This document shows positions 49,701 through 61,248 of a stretch of 64,000 nucleotides of DNA, in pieces. A program made the position numbers and the translations under genes. How positions within the stretch are numbered: the stretch's first letter is position 1; the number at the start of each line of letters is the position of its first letter. Source of the DNA: Staphylococcus pragensis (lineage in GTDB: Bacteria; Bacillota; Bacilli; Staphylococcales; Staphylococcaceae); NCBI RefSeq assembly GCF_004785665.1, contig NZ_SRPJ01000001.1:186001-250000 (forward strand). The letters run 5' to 3'. The notes under the pieces are model-generated. The model was not told the DNA's origin and did not search any database. It saw only the letters and a list, made by a program, of their open reading frames with translations.

Positions 49701-49893
49701 AGAATTAGATTTACCCAACATTAGATATAAAGAATATTGCGAATTAAATAATGTTAAAGGTGAAGCAAGAATTAAAAAAACAATAGGTAAGAAAGTGAAA
49801 TCAATAAAAATATTGCATACTGATGTATTAGGAAATATATATTATCAGAAAAATATTCAAAAACCACAATTACTTTTTAAACGAGGTAATTAA
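46717..49893 (+). CDS. cas9: CRISPR effector nuclease Cas9, type II-A, compact SaCas9-like
   Basis: RNA-guided DNA nuclease of 1058 residues. RuvC-I has Asp10 in LGLDIGITSVG; the Arg-rich bridge helix is about 47-66; RuvC-II has Glu479 in IIIELARENN; the HNH domain has Asp558-His559 and Asn582; RuvC-III has His703 and Asp706 in HHAEDALII. All nuclease residues are intact. In the PAM-interacting end, aligned to SaCas9, Asn988, Ser989, Leu994, Glu996 and Arg1018 replace Asn985, Asn986, Arg991, Glu993 and Arg1015. GGGTGGGTGA precedes the ATG. It is first in a four-gene operon. Confidence 0.97.
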   Translation: MTTNYILGLDIGITSVGYGIINYEDKTIIDAGVRLFPEANVENNEGRRSKRGARRLKRRRIHRLDRIKQLLNEYKLVELNDVPKSTNPYDIRVKGLKEELAREELVIALLHLAKRRGIHNIDVVEQDGEEGNQLSTKEQLSKNKNLLKDKFVCELLLERFNEGKVRGEENRFKTSDIIKEAEQILKVQKNIHNLDEHFINKYIELVKTRREYFEGPGEGSPFGWNGDLKKWYEMLMGHCTYFPEELRSVKYAYSADLFNALNDLNNLVIQRDGSTKLEYYEKYHIIENVFKQKKKPTLKQIANEIGVTPEDIKGYRITKSGKENFTEFKLYHDLKKVLKDQSILENVSLLDQIAEILTVYQDKGSIKNELSKLDETINETDKENISNLTGYNGTHRLSLKCINLVLEELWHSSRNQMEIFSYLNIKPKKIDLKKSNKIPKDMIDEFILSPVVKRTFGQAINVINKIIEKYGIPNDIIIELARENNSKDKQKFINGLQRKNEKTRQRINEIIGEYGNQNAKRLVEKIKLHDEQEGKCLYSLESIPLEDLLNNPNYYEVDHIIPRSVSFDNSYQNKVLVKQTENSKKGNRTPYQYLNSGEAKISYNQFKQHILNLSKSKDRISKKKKEYLLEERDINKFEVKKEFINRNLVDTRYATRELSNYLKAYFSANDMNVKIKTINGSFTDYLRKVWKFKKERNHGYKHHAEDALIIANADFLFKENKKLKEANKVLEKPTESNELNKVENSTRIKNEDEYKELFNIPQQVTDIKEFKDFKFSHRVDKKPNRQLINDTLYSTRQVGDDAYIVQTIKNIYSKDNTDLKKHFNKNPEKFLMYQHDPKTFEKLETIMKQYSNEKNPLAKYHEETGEYLTKYSKKDNGPIVKTIKMLSNKVGNHLDVTHKYEDSKKQLVRLSIKSLRFDVYLTDKGYKFITISYLDILKKDSYYYIPTETYNNLKANKSIDKSSQFIGSFYYNDLIELDGEVYKIIGVNSDKRNLIELDLPNIRYKEYCELNNVKGEARIKKTIGKKVKSIKILHTDVLGNIYYQKNIQKPQLLFKRGN

Positions 49894-49894
49894 A

Positions 49895-50797
49895 ATGAGT
49901 TGGAGAATAGTTTATGTTACAGATGTAAATCATATGTCATTAAACTTAAATAGCTTAAAAATAAGAAAAGGAGATTTAGAAACTAAAATTCCCCTGCCTG
50001 ATATTTTTGCTTTAGTAGTTGAAGATTTAACTGTTACTATTACATCTAGACTTTTAGTCGAACTTTCGAATTATAATATTTTAGTTATTTTTTGTAATCA
50101 GAAACATTTACCAGAGTGTACCCTACAACCTATTTCTGGACATTTTAATCAGTATATACAAATGAAAGAACAGTTGAAGTGGGATGAAGCACGGAAAAGT
50201 GAACTATGGCGCATAATCGTTAAAAATAAAATTCAAAATCAAATTGAATGCATGAGATATATGAATGTTGAACATAATAGAATACAAAAAATGAACGAAT
50301 TAAAAAATTCAGTAGCTCTCTTTGATAGAAATAATATAGAAGGCCAAGCTGCTAAGTATTATTTCAATAGCTTTTTTCAAAATTTTACTAGAGATAATGA
50401 AGAGCTAATAGAAAATGCTGTATTAAATTACGGCTATACCATTCTTAATTCTGCCATTGCTAGGACAATTGTAGCTAAAGGATTAATACCGGCTATTGGT
50501 ATCCACCATATTGGAGGAAGAAATCATTTTAACCTAGCCTCGGATTTAATAGAACCTTTTAGAGCATTAGTTGATCTATTCTTGTTAAAACATCCACCTG
50601 AAGATTATTTAACAAAAGAATATAGGTTAAAAATAATTAATTTACTACATGCGCGTGTTGAAATTGATGGTAAGATGCAAACGGTGATAAGGGCAATAGA
50701 TATCATGGTACAATCAATAATTGAGTACTTTAAAGATGGTGACATTCAATCATTAAAATTTCCTAATCTTAAGAAATATCATTTTTATGAGCTATAG
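49895..50797 (+). CDS. cas1: CRISPR integrase Cas1
   Basis: The 300-residue metal-dependent integrase forms the Cas1-Cas2 spacer insertion complex. Expected acidic and His ligands are in EGQAAKYYFNSFF (Glu about 149), GIHHIGGRNHFNLASDLIEPFR (His about 206, then Asp/Glu about 221). It starts 1 base after cas9 and overlaps cas2 by 11 bases, so it is translationally coupled. Confidence 0.96.
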   Translation: MSWRIVYVTDVNHMSLNLNSLKIRKGDLETKIPLPDIFALVVEDLTVTITSRLLVELSNYNILVIFCNQKHLPECTLQPISGHFNQYIQMKEQLKWDEARKSELWRIIVKNKIQNQIECMRYMNVEHNRIQKMNELKNSVALFDRNNIEGQAAKYYFNSFFQNFTRDNEELIENAVLNYGYTILNSAIARTIVAKGLIPAIGIHHIGGRNHFNLASDLIEPFRALVDLFLLKHPPEDYLTKEYRLKIINLLHARVEIDGKMQTVIRAIDIMVQSIIEYFKDGDIQSLKFPNLKKYHFYEL

Positions 50798-51110
50798 ATT
50801 TATGAGAGTATTACTAATGTTTGATTTACCTGTAGAAACAAAAAAACAAAGAAGAATTTATAGTAAATTTAGAAAAAGGTTAATTGAAGATGTTTTTTTA
50901 ATGATGCAATACTCAATTTATATTAAAAGTGTTATTAATAAAGATGCTGCAAATCAAACTATAAAAAGAGTGAATTCTTTTTTACCTGTGGAAGGACATG
51001 TTAGAGCATTAATTATTACGGAAAAACAATATCAACATATGCAAATATTATTGGGTGAAGAAAATCAAAATATTGAAATATTAGGGGATAATCGTACGAT
51101 TATTTTTTAA
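50787..51110 (+). CDS. cas2: CRISPR adaptation protein Cas2
   Basis: The 107-residue ferredoxin-like dimer bridges two Cas1 dimers. The N-terminus RFMRVLLMFDLPVETKKQR is typical and includes the conserved Asp. Confidence 0.95.
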   Translation: MSYRFMRVLLMFDLPVETKKQRRIYSKFRKRLIEDVFLMMQYSIYIKSVINKDAANQTIKRVNSFLPVEGHVRALIITEKQYQHMQILLGEENQNIEILGDNRTIIF

Positions 51111-51121
51111 AAGGATGGCTT

Positions 51122-52126
51122 ATGGAACATATAATTTGGCAAATAAAATCTGAGTTAGTGCCTAAAGTTAATTTGAATATTGGGAATTATACTGCTATTT
51201 ATAATGAGCATGAAACAATTGAAGAAGATTTACTAGAAACTATTAGTCAATATTTTAAAAAAAGAAATTCAAACAAAAATGAGGTTTCCATCATTGATGT
51301 TTTAAATCAAGAGTCAGTATCAAATTTAGAATATGAAAGTATAATAATTGATAATAACAAAATTGAGGAAGAACATGCTTTAAGTTCCTCCTCAATTTTA
51401 AATAAGAAAATTCAAAGAGATTACTCCAATAATTTTGAAAGTTCGGGATACATAAATTCAATGAACATTCTTTTATCTGATTTATTAGAGAATATAAATC
51501 ATAATGATTTGCCCTTAAAAACAAAGACTTTCGATATAAAGCAATTTATTAAATTATTAAGTTTTGAATTTGAATTAAAAAAAGATTACTCAAAGCTGAT
51601 TACTCGAATTGAAAACATTCTACCTTTAATAGTAGACGAATTGAACACTCAATTCAGTAATAAATTATTGTTAATTTATTTATATCCAGAAGCAAATTTA
51701 AGTCCCAATGAACAAATAAAGTTAAAAGCTTTATTGGAGTCACTAGGAGTTAAAATTATTGTTTTAACAGGATCGCTGCATTTTATGTCTAAAGAATGGA
51801 AATTTAATAATTATATAAGAAATGAAGAACAAAAGATAAATAATGATTTTATTGATAAACTACTTTGGCATGCACCTCTTAATTATCGAAGAAAAGAATT
51901 AGAAGAAAGTTTAAACCGTTTTATTTTAACTTATCATGATAAAATCGAAGTAAATCCTACAATATCTAATTATCAAATATCACAAATTATGTTATTTAAT
52001 TCTATTGATTTGTATGTAGGAATATCATATTTACAACATTGTAATCATAAATTTAAGTTAAATCTTAAAGATGACCAATTATCAGAAAGTATTAAAAAAT
52101 ATATTGATCAATTATCAAAATATTAA
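51122..52126 (+). CDS. csn2: CRISPR adaptation protein Csn2, long form
   Basis: Csn2 marks subtype II-A; its ring binds DNA ends during spacer acquisition. At 334 residues this is the long variety, compared with about 220 in S. pyogenes. The N-terminal third (about 40-130, Ser/Asn/Glu-rich) looks loosely structured; the rest keeps the family pattern (KLLLIYLYPEANLSPNEQIKLKALLESLGVKIIVLTG). GATGGCTT and a short gap from cas2 support operon expression. Confidence 0.85.
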   Translation: MEHIIWQIKSELVPKVNLNIGNYTAIYNEHETIEEDLLETISQYFKKRNSNKNEVSIIDVLNQESVSNLEYESIIIDNNKIEEEHALSSSSILNKKIQRDYSNNFESSGYINSMNILLSDLLENINHNDLPLKTKTFDIKQFIKLLSFEFELKKDYSKLITRIENILPLIVDELNTQFSNKLLLIYLYPEANLSPNEQIKLKALLESLGVKIIVLTGSLHFMSKEWKFNNYIRNEEQKINNDFIDKLLWHAPLNYRRKELEESLNRFILTYHDKIEVNPTISNYQISQIMLFNSIDLYVGISYLQHCNHKFKLNLKDDQLSESIKKYIDQLSKY

Positions 52127-52226
52127 TTGATTAACTACATATATTAGATTTATTATTAAAGTAATGGGGGAGTTTAGATAGCTTCCCAGTACGTACTAAA
52201 TTTTCTCTTACTAAATAGTGCTAGAG
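52127..52226 (+). promoter_or_regulatory. CRISPR leader
   Basis: Only 100 bases separate csn2 from the first repeat. The bases abutting repeat 1 are TGCTAGAG, resembling the leader-anchoring end (CTACGAG-type) used by type II-A Cas1-Cas2. Degenerate repeats at the far end confirm that this side is the leader. Confidence 0.6.
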
Positions 52227-53886
52227 GTTTTAGTACTCTGTAATTTTAGGTATAAGTGAGACCATTTCTGGGCTATTCCACGCTTTTTCTACGTTTTAGT
52301 ACTCTGTAATTTTAGGTATAAGTGAGACAACGTGGAGCATACGGAAGCACAGGAGAGTGTTTTAGTACTCTGTAATTTTAGGTATAAGTGAGACAAAAAA
52401 TATAAAGATTTATTATTAGAAATGTTTTAGTACTCTGTAATTTTAGGTATAAGTGAGACTGACTCACTTGACATACCTTCAGCACCAATGTTTTAGTACT
52501 CTGTAATTTTAGGTATAAGTGAGACTTTTTTATCGTATTTATCTGGTTGTGGGATGTTTTAGTACTCTGTAATTTTAGGTATAAGTGAGACGACTATCTT
52601 CCATAGTAGAAGCGTTTGTGTGTTTTAGTACTCTGTAATTTTAGGTATAAGTGAGACGACGTGACGCAGTAGAAACATATCGTTACGGTTTTAGTACTCT
52701 GTAATTTTAGGTATAAGTGAGACGAACTAAATTAGTTCTCTTAGGATATAAGAGTTTTAGTACTCTGTAATTTTAGGTATAAGTGAGACATACACCTGAT
52801 TTAAGTGATGAAAACTTTAGTTTTAGTACTCTGTAATTTTAGGTATAAGTGAGACTCTGAGCTTACTTTAGATGTATGTTCTACTGTTTTAGTACTCTGT
52901 AATTTTAGGTATAAGTGAGACTCAAACGTCGTCGAATATATGCACCTATTAGTTTTAGTACTCTGTAATTTTAGGTATAAGTGAGACCCAAAGCTTGTAC
53001 ATCAATTTGATTTGGTTGTTTTAGTACTCTGTAATTTTAGGTATAAGTGAGACGTCGACAGACTATAAACGGAGGTATATCTCGTTTTAGTACTCTGTAA
53101 TTTTAGGTATAAGTGAGACGACCGTTCAAAAAAATTAATGACATTATATGTTTTAGTACTCTGTAATTTTAGGTATAAGTGAGACAATGGTTTAGAGGAA
53201 CACTAACATTCTGTTGTTTTAGTACTCTGTAATTTTAGGTATAAGTGAGACTACAGTAGAAGTTGATAGAGATACTACATGTTTTAGTACTCTGTAATTT
53301 TAGGTATAAGTGAGACTTTTATTGTAGTTTTTGACACTTCGCAATGTTTTAGTACTCTGTAATTTTAGGTATAAGTGAGACTGATGAAGCTAACATCCGT
53401 TATGAAACAAGTTTTAGTACTCTGTAATTTTAGGTATAAGTGAGACGTAATGTAAAAAATAATTTTAATACTTACAGTTTTAGTACTCTGTAATTTTAGG
53501 TATAAGTGAGACAATTCAACACTCACGAAGCGTGGGAAGAGTGTTTTAGTACTCTGTAATTTTAGGTATAAGTGAGACGAATAACCAAACGCCTTTAAAC
53601 CAACGTTTAGTTTTAGTACTCTGTAATTTTAGGTATAAGTGAGACCCATATGTTCCAATTGTTCCATAGTATATAGTTTTAGTACTCTGTAATTTTAGGT
53701 ATAAGTGAGACAAGGTTATCAAGAAATAGATAATATTGATGGTTTTAGTACTCTGTAATTTTAGGTATAAGTGAGACGGATTGATTAAATATGACTGAAA
53801 CAATTAAGTTTTAGTACTCTGTAATTTTAGGAATAAGTAAAACCCAATGGATTGCCTTACTTTACTCGCGGGCGTTTTAGTACTCT
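52227..53886 (+). CRISPR. Type II-A CRISPR array, 25 spacers
   Basis: Twenty-four identical 36-base repeats (start GTTTTAGTACTCTG, end TATAAGTGAGAC) begin at 52227, 52293, 52359, 52424 and so on to 53742. Spacers are 29-31 bases, mostly 30, and all differ. Repeat 25 (53808-53843) has three substitutions in its 3' part, and a truncated 26th (53874-53886) keeps only the first 13 bases. Transcription is rightward, judged from the match of the repeat 5' half to the tracrRNA. Confidence 0.98.
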
Positions 53887-54060
53887 ACAAAATTAGTAAT
53901 GATGATAAATATTTAAATGTTTAATTAGTTTTGATTTCTAATATTTAAATTTAAATGAAGTTGAGAGGGGATAATATACTCGGAAAATCAGTAATCTTGG
54001 TTAAATGAAAAAAGGCTATTTTGAGTAATATATCTATAAAATACATAAGTCAATTAATAG

Positions 54061-54090
54061 TTGACTTTATGCCACTGTTAGAAATATAAT
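54061..54090 (+). promoter_or_regulatory. tracrRNA promoter
   Basis: TTGACT at 54061-54066, 18 bases, TATAAT at 54085-54090. The -35 forms part of an inverted repeat GTCAA(54049-54053)/TTGAC(54061-54065). Confidence 0.8.
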
Positions 54091-54096
54091 ATAGTT

Positions 54097-54201
54097 GTAG
54101 AACAAGTTTAGCTAACTTGTACTTATACCTAAAATTACAGAATCTACTAAAACAAGACTATATGTCGTGTTTATCCCAACAATTTATTGTTGGGATTTTT
54201 T
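54097..54201 (+). ncRNA. tracrRNA
   Basis: Starts about 7 bases after the -10. A 5' hairpin ACAAGTT/AACTTGT (54102-54120) is followed by the anti-repeat (ACTTATACCTAAAATTACAG, 54121-54140, then a bulge AATC and TACTAAAAC), which pairs with nearly the whole CRISPR repeat. Then come the nexus hairpin AACAAGAC/GTCGTGTT and the terminal stem ATCCCAACAA/TTGTTGGGAT plus T-run. Layout matches the S. aureus Cas9 tracrRNA, but it lies downstream of the array, on the same strand. Confidence 0.93.
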
Positions 54202-54230
54202 GTTTGAAAAATAATTATTTGTTAATCAAA

Positions 54231-54263
54231 AACGTCAACGAAGTTATTCTCTTCGCTAACGTT
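54231..54263 (-). terminator. Terminator of the DUF368 gene
   Basis: AACGTCAACGAAG/CTTCGCTAACGTT with a T-run on the minus strand. Confidence 0.75.
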
Positions 54264-54283
54264 AATTTTATTTTTTAAATTTA

Positions 54284-55138
54284 CTAGTTCTCATTTTCAC
54301 TGGTAATTTTACCTAATGTATAACTACCGGCAAATCCAATTATCAATAATACGATTGCTATTAACCACTCAAATGAACCACTAGGTAAACCAGGGAATAC
54401 GGCATAAATTGAGCCAATAACAAATCCAGTAATTAAAGCAAATGTCATGACAAAATGATGATGTAAAAAGTATTTGATCATACGGCTTGAAAGTAAAAAG
54501 CCTACGATAATACCAAGTCCTACAATTATCAATACAGGCAAGCCATCAAAGTTAAATTTAACTAGGTCTGCAACTGCTAACATTACTGTTCCATAAGCAC
54601 CAAATACTAACAACATAAACGATCCTGAAATTCCAGGTAATAACATAGCACTAGAAGCACATACACCAGCTAAAAAATATTTAATAATAAGACTAAAAGA
54701 TAAATGAAGTGTTGTGTCTGCACTTTGTTCACCTGAATTCATTAAAGTGATTGCCACTAGAATGATGATACCTAGTATTAAAACCACATAGTGCTTGGCT
54801 TGGAATGTTTCTTTAAAATTCGCCGTTCTTAATAAGTATGGAATAATGCCAATGATTAATCCAGTAAAGAAAAACATGGTAACCACTTGATGATGTTCTA
54901 ATAAATAATTAATAAGGTTACTTAAAATACCAATGGCTAATCCCATTCCTATTATTATAGGAAGTAAAAATTTCAAACTAGGCCAAAATCGCTTAGAGAA
55001 TAAACCGCTAATCGATGAAATGAAATCATCGTATATACCTAATAATAAAGCGATAGTACCTCCACTAATTCCGGGAATTAAATCAGTCGTTCCCATTCCA
55101 AATCCTTTTGCAATATTAATCCACCTAAAACCTTGCAT
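54284..55138 (-). CDS. popT: DUF368 membrane protein, PopT-type undecaprenyl-phosphate translocase
   Basis: A 284-residue protein with about eight to nine helices and the DUF368 signatures GMGTTDLIPGISGGTIALLLGIYD and SSAMLLPGISGSFMLLVFGAYG in inverted-repeat halves. Members recycle the C55 lipid carrier across the membrane for wall synthesis. The gene is convergent with the CRISPR locus and divergent from sufC. The gene symbol follows the S. aureus family name. Confidence 0.88.
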   Translation of the reverse strand: MQGFRWINIAKGFGMGTTDLIPGISGGTIALLLGIYDDFISSISGLFSKRFWPSLKFLLPIIIGMGLAIGILSNLINYLLEHHQVVTMFFFTGLIIGIIPYLLRTANFKETFQAKHYVVLILGIIILVAITLMNSGEQSADTTLHLSFSLIIKYFLAGVCASSAMLLPGISGSFMLLVFGAYGTVMLAVADLVKFNFDGLPVLIIVGLGIIVGFLLSSRMIKYFLHHHFVMTFALITGFVIGSIYAVFPGLPSGSFEWLIAIVLLIIGFAGSYTLGKITSENEN

Positions 55139-55476
55139 GAATGTCTCCTTTCTAAATAAAAGTTAAATTGCATCATAACAGATTTTCATAGATTAAGGAA
55201 ATCTTTTGAAAATAAAATTACAAAATAGTTATAAATATATTCTAATAAGTTATTGAGAACAACAAGCCTATGATTATCAGTTTCATTGTACTAAATTAAG
55301 CTAGATAAAAATCATTTTAGTTAAATAATGACTCTAATTTAGCGTTTTAATAAGTTTATATTAGGGGATATTTGCGTTATAATGAAGTGTATTAAAGTAC
55401 ACAAAGTCTTTTTGACTACAAATTAAAATTATTATAAACTAGTTAAGAAAACTTTATATTTACGGAGGGAATATAA
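55139..55476 (+). promoter_or_regulatory. Divergent intergenic region with suf promoter
   Basis: TTTATA (55355-55360), 17 bases, TATAAT (55378-55383) is the likely suf promoter. It is about 90 bases before the sufC ATG, leaving a sizeable 5' UTR. No ORF is seen in the interval. Confidence 0.5.
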
Positions 55477-56238
55477 ATGTCATCAACATTAGAAATCAAA
55501 GACCTACATGTGTCTATTGAAGATAAAGAAATTTTAAAAGGTGTTAATTTAACAGTTAGTACAAATGAAGTACATGCAATCATGGGACCAAATGGTACAG
55601 GTAAATCTACTTTATCATCTGCAATTATGGGACATCCATCATACGAAGTAACACAAGGTGAAGTGTTATTAGATGGCGTTAATATTTTAGAATTAGAAGT
55701 TGATGAAAGAGCTAAAGCAGGTCTTTTCTTAGCTATGCAATATCCATCAGAAATTACTGGTGTAACAAATGCGGACTTCATGCGTTCTGCTATCAATGCT
55801 AAACGTGAAGAAGGTCAAGAAATTAACTTAATGCAATTCATTAAGAAATTAGATAAACAAATGGACTTCTTAGATATCGATAAAGATATGGCGCAACGTT
55901 ACTTAAATGAAGGTTTCTCAGGCGGTGAGAAAAAACGTAACGAAATTTTACAATTAATGATGTTAGAACCTAAATTTGCCATTCTTGACGAAATTGACTC
56001 AGGTTTAGATATCGATGCATTAAAAGTTGTATCTAAAGGTATCAATGAAATGCGCGGTGAAAACTTTGGTGCATTAATGATTACGCACTATCAACGTTTA
56101 TTAAACTACATTACTCCAGACAAAGTACACGTTATGTACGGTGGTAAAGTAGTTAAATCAGGTGGCCCAGAATTAGCTAAACGTCTTGAAGAAGAAGGTT
56201 ACGAATGGGTTAAAGAAGAATTTGGTGCTCAAGAATAG
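55477..56238 (+). CDS. sufC: SUF system ATPase SufC
   Basis: An ABC-type ATPase of 253 residues for the SufBCD scaffold: Walker [13 protein letters not shown], signature [13 protein letters not shown], Walker [13 protein letters not shown]. First gene of the iron-sulfur cluster assembly operon in the usual Gram-positive order CDSUB. Confidence 0.97.
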   Translation: MSSTLEIKDLHVSIEDKEILKGVNLTVSTNEVHAIMGPNGTGKSTLSSAIMGHPSYEVTQGEVLLDGVNILELEVDERAKAGLFLAMQYPSEITGVTNADFMRSAINAKREEGQEINLMQFIKKLDKQMDFLDIDKDMAQRYLNEGFSGGEKKRNEILQLMMLEPKFAILDEIDSGLDIDALKVVSKGINEMRGENFGALMITHYQRLLNYITPDKVHVMYGGKVVKSGGPELAKRLEEEGYEWVKEEFGAQE

Positions 56239-56411
56239 TCTATAAATGTTCATTTAAATGATGAAACATGACAGAGCTTAGTCAATGTCACTAGCTTAAC
56301 TAAAGCTATTAAATATGTAAGGCTGGGAAAGCTTACCTTGCGAAAGTAAAAAAGAGGTAAAGTCGTTCTACAGTCGCTAAAACTTTTCATCAAGTAGGAG
56401 GAAAAAGAGTT

Positions 56412-59453
<3,042 letters not shown>

Positions 59454-59468
59454 GCAGTTCTGACTAAA

Positions 59469-59505
59469 CTTTTGAGTTGAGTAAAGTTATTATTCAACTC
59501 AAAAG
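59469..59505 (+). other. Hairpin between sufU and sufB
   Basis: CTTTTGAGTTGA/TCAACTCAAAAG, a perfect 12 bp stem without a T-run. TTGCAT/TATAAA (about 59566/59588) beyond it could be a second sufB promoter. Confidence 0.5.
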
Positions 59506-59650
59506 ATAGTAGTATTAAAAACATAACTTCATTTAACTTTTTACACTTTTGACTTTTTATGTAAGTTGCATGTTGTTACAATGACAATATAAATAATGAA
59601 TATTAAAAATCTCACGCACGACGTTTAAATATATTTAAGGAGTGATTGAA

Positions 59651-61048
59651 ATGGCTAAAAAAGCACCTGATGTTGGGGATTATAAATATGGTTTCCATGA
59701 TGAGGATGTTTCCATTTTCCGATCAGAACGTGGTTTAACAGAAAATATTGTTAGAGAAATTTCTAAAATGAAGGACGAGCCAGAATGGATGCTTGACTTC
59801 AGATTAAAAGCTTTAAAATTATTCTATAAAATGCCAATGCCTCAATGGGGTGGCGACTTATCAGAATTAGACTTTGATGACATCACATACTACGTTAAAC
59901 CTTCAGAGCATACAGAACGTTCTTGGGACGAAGTACCTGAAGAAATTAAACGTACATTTGATAAATTAGGTATTCCTGAAGCTGAGCAAAAATATCTAGC
60001 AGGTGTTTCTGCGCAATATGAATCAGAAGTTGTTTATCACAACATGGAAAAAGAATTAGAAGAAAAAGGTATCATCTTTAAAGATACGGATAGTGCGTTA
60101 CGTGAAAACGAAGAACTATTCAAAGAATACTTTGCTTCTGTTATTCCAGCAGCTGACAACAAATTCGCAGCATTAAACTCAGCAGTATGGTCAGGTGGTT
60201 CATTCATCTATGTACCTAAAAACGTTAAATTAGATACACCATTACAAGCATACTTCCGTATTAACTCAGAAAACATGGGTCAATTCGAACGTACATTAAT
60301 CATTGCGGATGAAGGTGCTTCAGTAAACTACGTTGAAGGTTGTACTGCACCAGTTTATACAACAAGCTCACTACACTCAGCAGTAGTTGAAATCATCGTT
60401 CATAAAGATGCACACGTACGTTATACTACAATCCAAAACTGGGCAAACAACGTTTATAACTTAGTTACGAAACGTACGTTTGTTCATGAAAATGGTAACA
60501 TGGAATGGGTTGACGGTAACTTAGGATCTAAGTTAACAATGAAATACCCTAACTGTGTACTTTTAGGTGAAGGTGCGAAAGGTAGTACGTTATCAATCGC
60601 ATTCGCTGGTAAAGGACAAGTTCAAGATGCTGGTGCCAAAATGATTCATAAAGCACCAAACACATCTTCAACTATCGTTTCTAAATCTATTTCTAAAAAT
60701 GGTGGTAAAGTTATCTATCGTGGTATCGTTCACTTCGGACGTAAAGCGAAAGGTGCGCGTTCTAACATTGAATGTGATACTTTAATCTTAGATAACGAAT
60801 CTACTTCAGATACAATTCCTTACAATGAAGTATTCAATGACAATATTTCATTAGAACATGAAGCGAAAGTTTCTAAAGTATCAGAAGAACAATTATTCTA
60901 CTTAATGAGCCGTGGTATTTCTGAAGAAGAAGCAACTGAAATGATCGTAATGGGCTTCATTGAACCATTCACAAAAGAATTACCAATGGAATATGCAGTA
61001 GAAATGAACCGTTTAATTAAATTCGAAATGGAAGGTAGTATCGGTTAA
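59651..61048 (+). CDS. sufB: Fe-S assembly scaffold protein SufB
   Basis: The 465 residues (start at 59651 from AAGGAGTGATTGAA spacing) contain [41 protein letters not shown] and the late [13 protein letters not shown], with Cys and Glu that handle the nascent cluster. Completes the SufBCD complex. Confidence 0.97.
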   Translation: MAKKAPDVGDYKYGFHDEDVSIFRSERGLTENIVREISKMKDEPEWMLDFRLKALKLFYKMPMPQWGGDLSELDFDDITYYVKPSEHTERSWDEVPEEIKRTFDKLGIPEAEQKYLAGVSAQYESEVVYHNMEKELEEKGIIFKDTDSALRENEELFKEYFASVIPAADNKFAALNSAVWSGGSFIYVPKNVKLDTPLQAYFRINSENMGQFERTLIIADEGASVNYVEGCTAPVYTTSSLHSAVVEIIVHKDAHVRYTTIQNWANNVYNLVTKRTFVHENGNMEWVDGNLGSKLTMKYPNCVLLGEGAKGSTLSIAFAGKGQVQDAGAKMIHKAPNTSSTIVSKSISKNGGKVIYRGIVHFGRKAKGARSNIECDTLILDNESTSDTIPYNEVFNDNISLEHEAKVSKVSEEQLFYLMSRGISEEEATEMIVMGFIEPFTKELPMEYAVEMNRLIKFEMEGSIG

Positions 61049-61089
61049 TTTCAACCTATAAGACTACCTATTTCTTAGTAAATAATATG

Positions 61090-61132
61090 AACGTCAACGT
61101 ATTTATGTTTTATAAATACGTTGGCGTTTTTT
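61090..61132 (+). terminator. suf operon terminator
   Basis: AACGTCAACGTATTTAT/ATAAATACGTTGGCGTT then TTTTT, one wobble. Confidence 0.88.
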
Positions 61133-61248
61133 ATTGATTTATAAGAAAGGAATTAGCGTTTATCTAAATTTAGCGTAGGGAATGGTAGATATAAACTAAG
61201 TACTTTTCAATTATCAAAAATAATAATTAGAAAGGGGATGCTTGGTAT

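Noticed and set aside
53002..53187. Minus-strand ORFs reading SHLYLKLQSTKT repeats in 53.0-53.8 kb
   Set aside because: They are the CRISPR repeat translated; repetition comes from the array, not from a protein.
52227..53886. Array transcribed leftward
   Set aside because: The degenerate repeats lie on the right and the repeat 5' half GTTTTAGTACTCTG pairs with the tracrRNA in the rightward sense.
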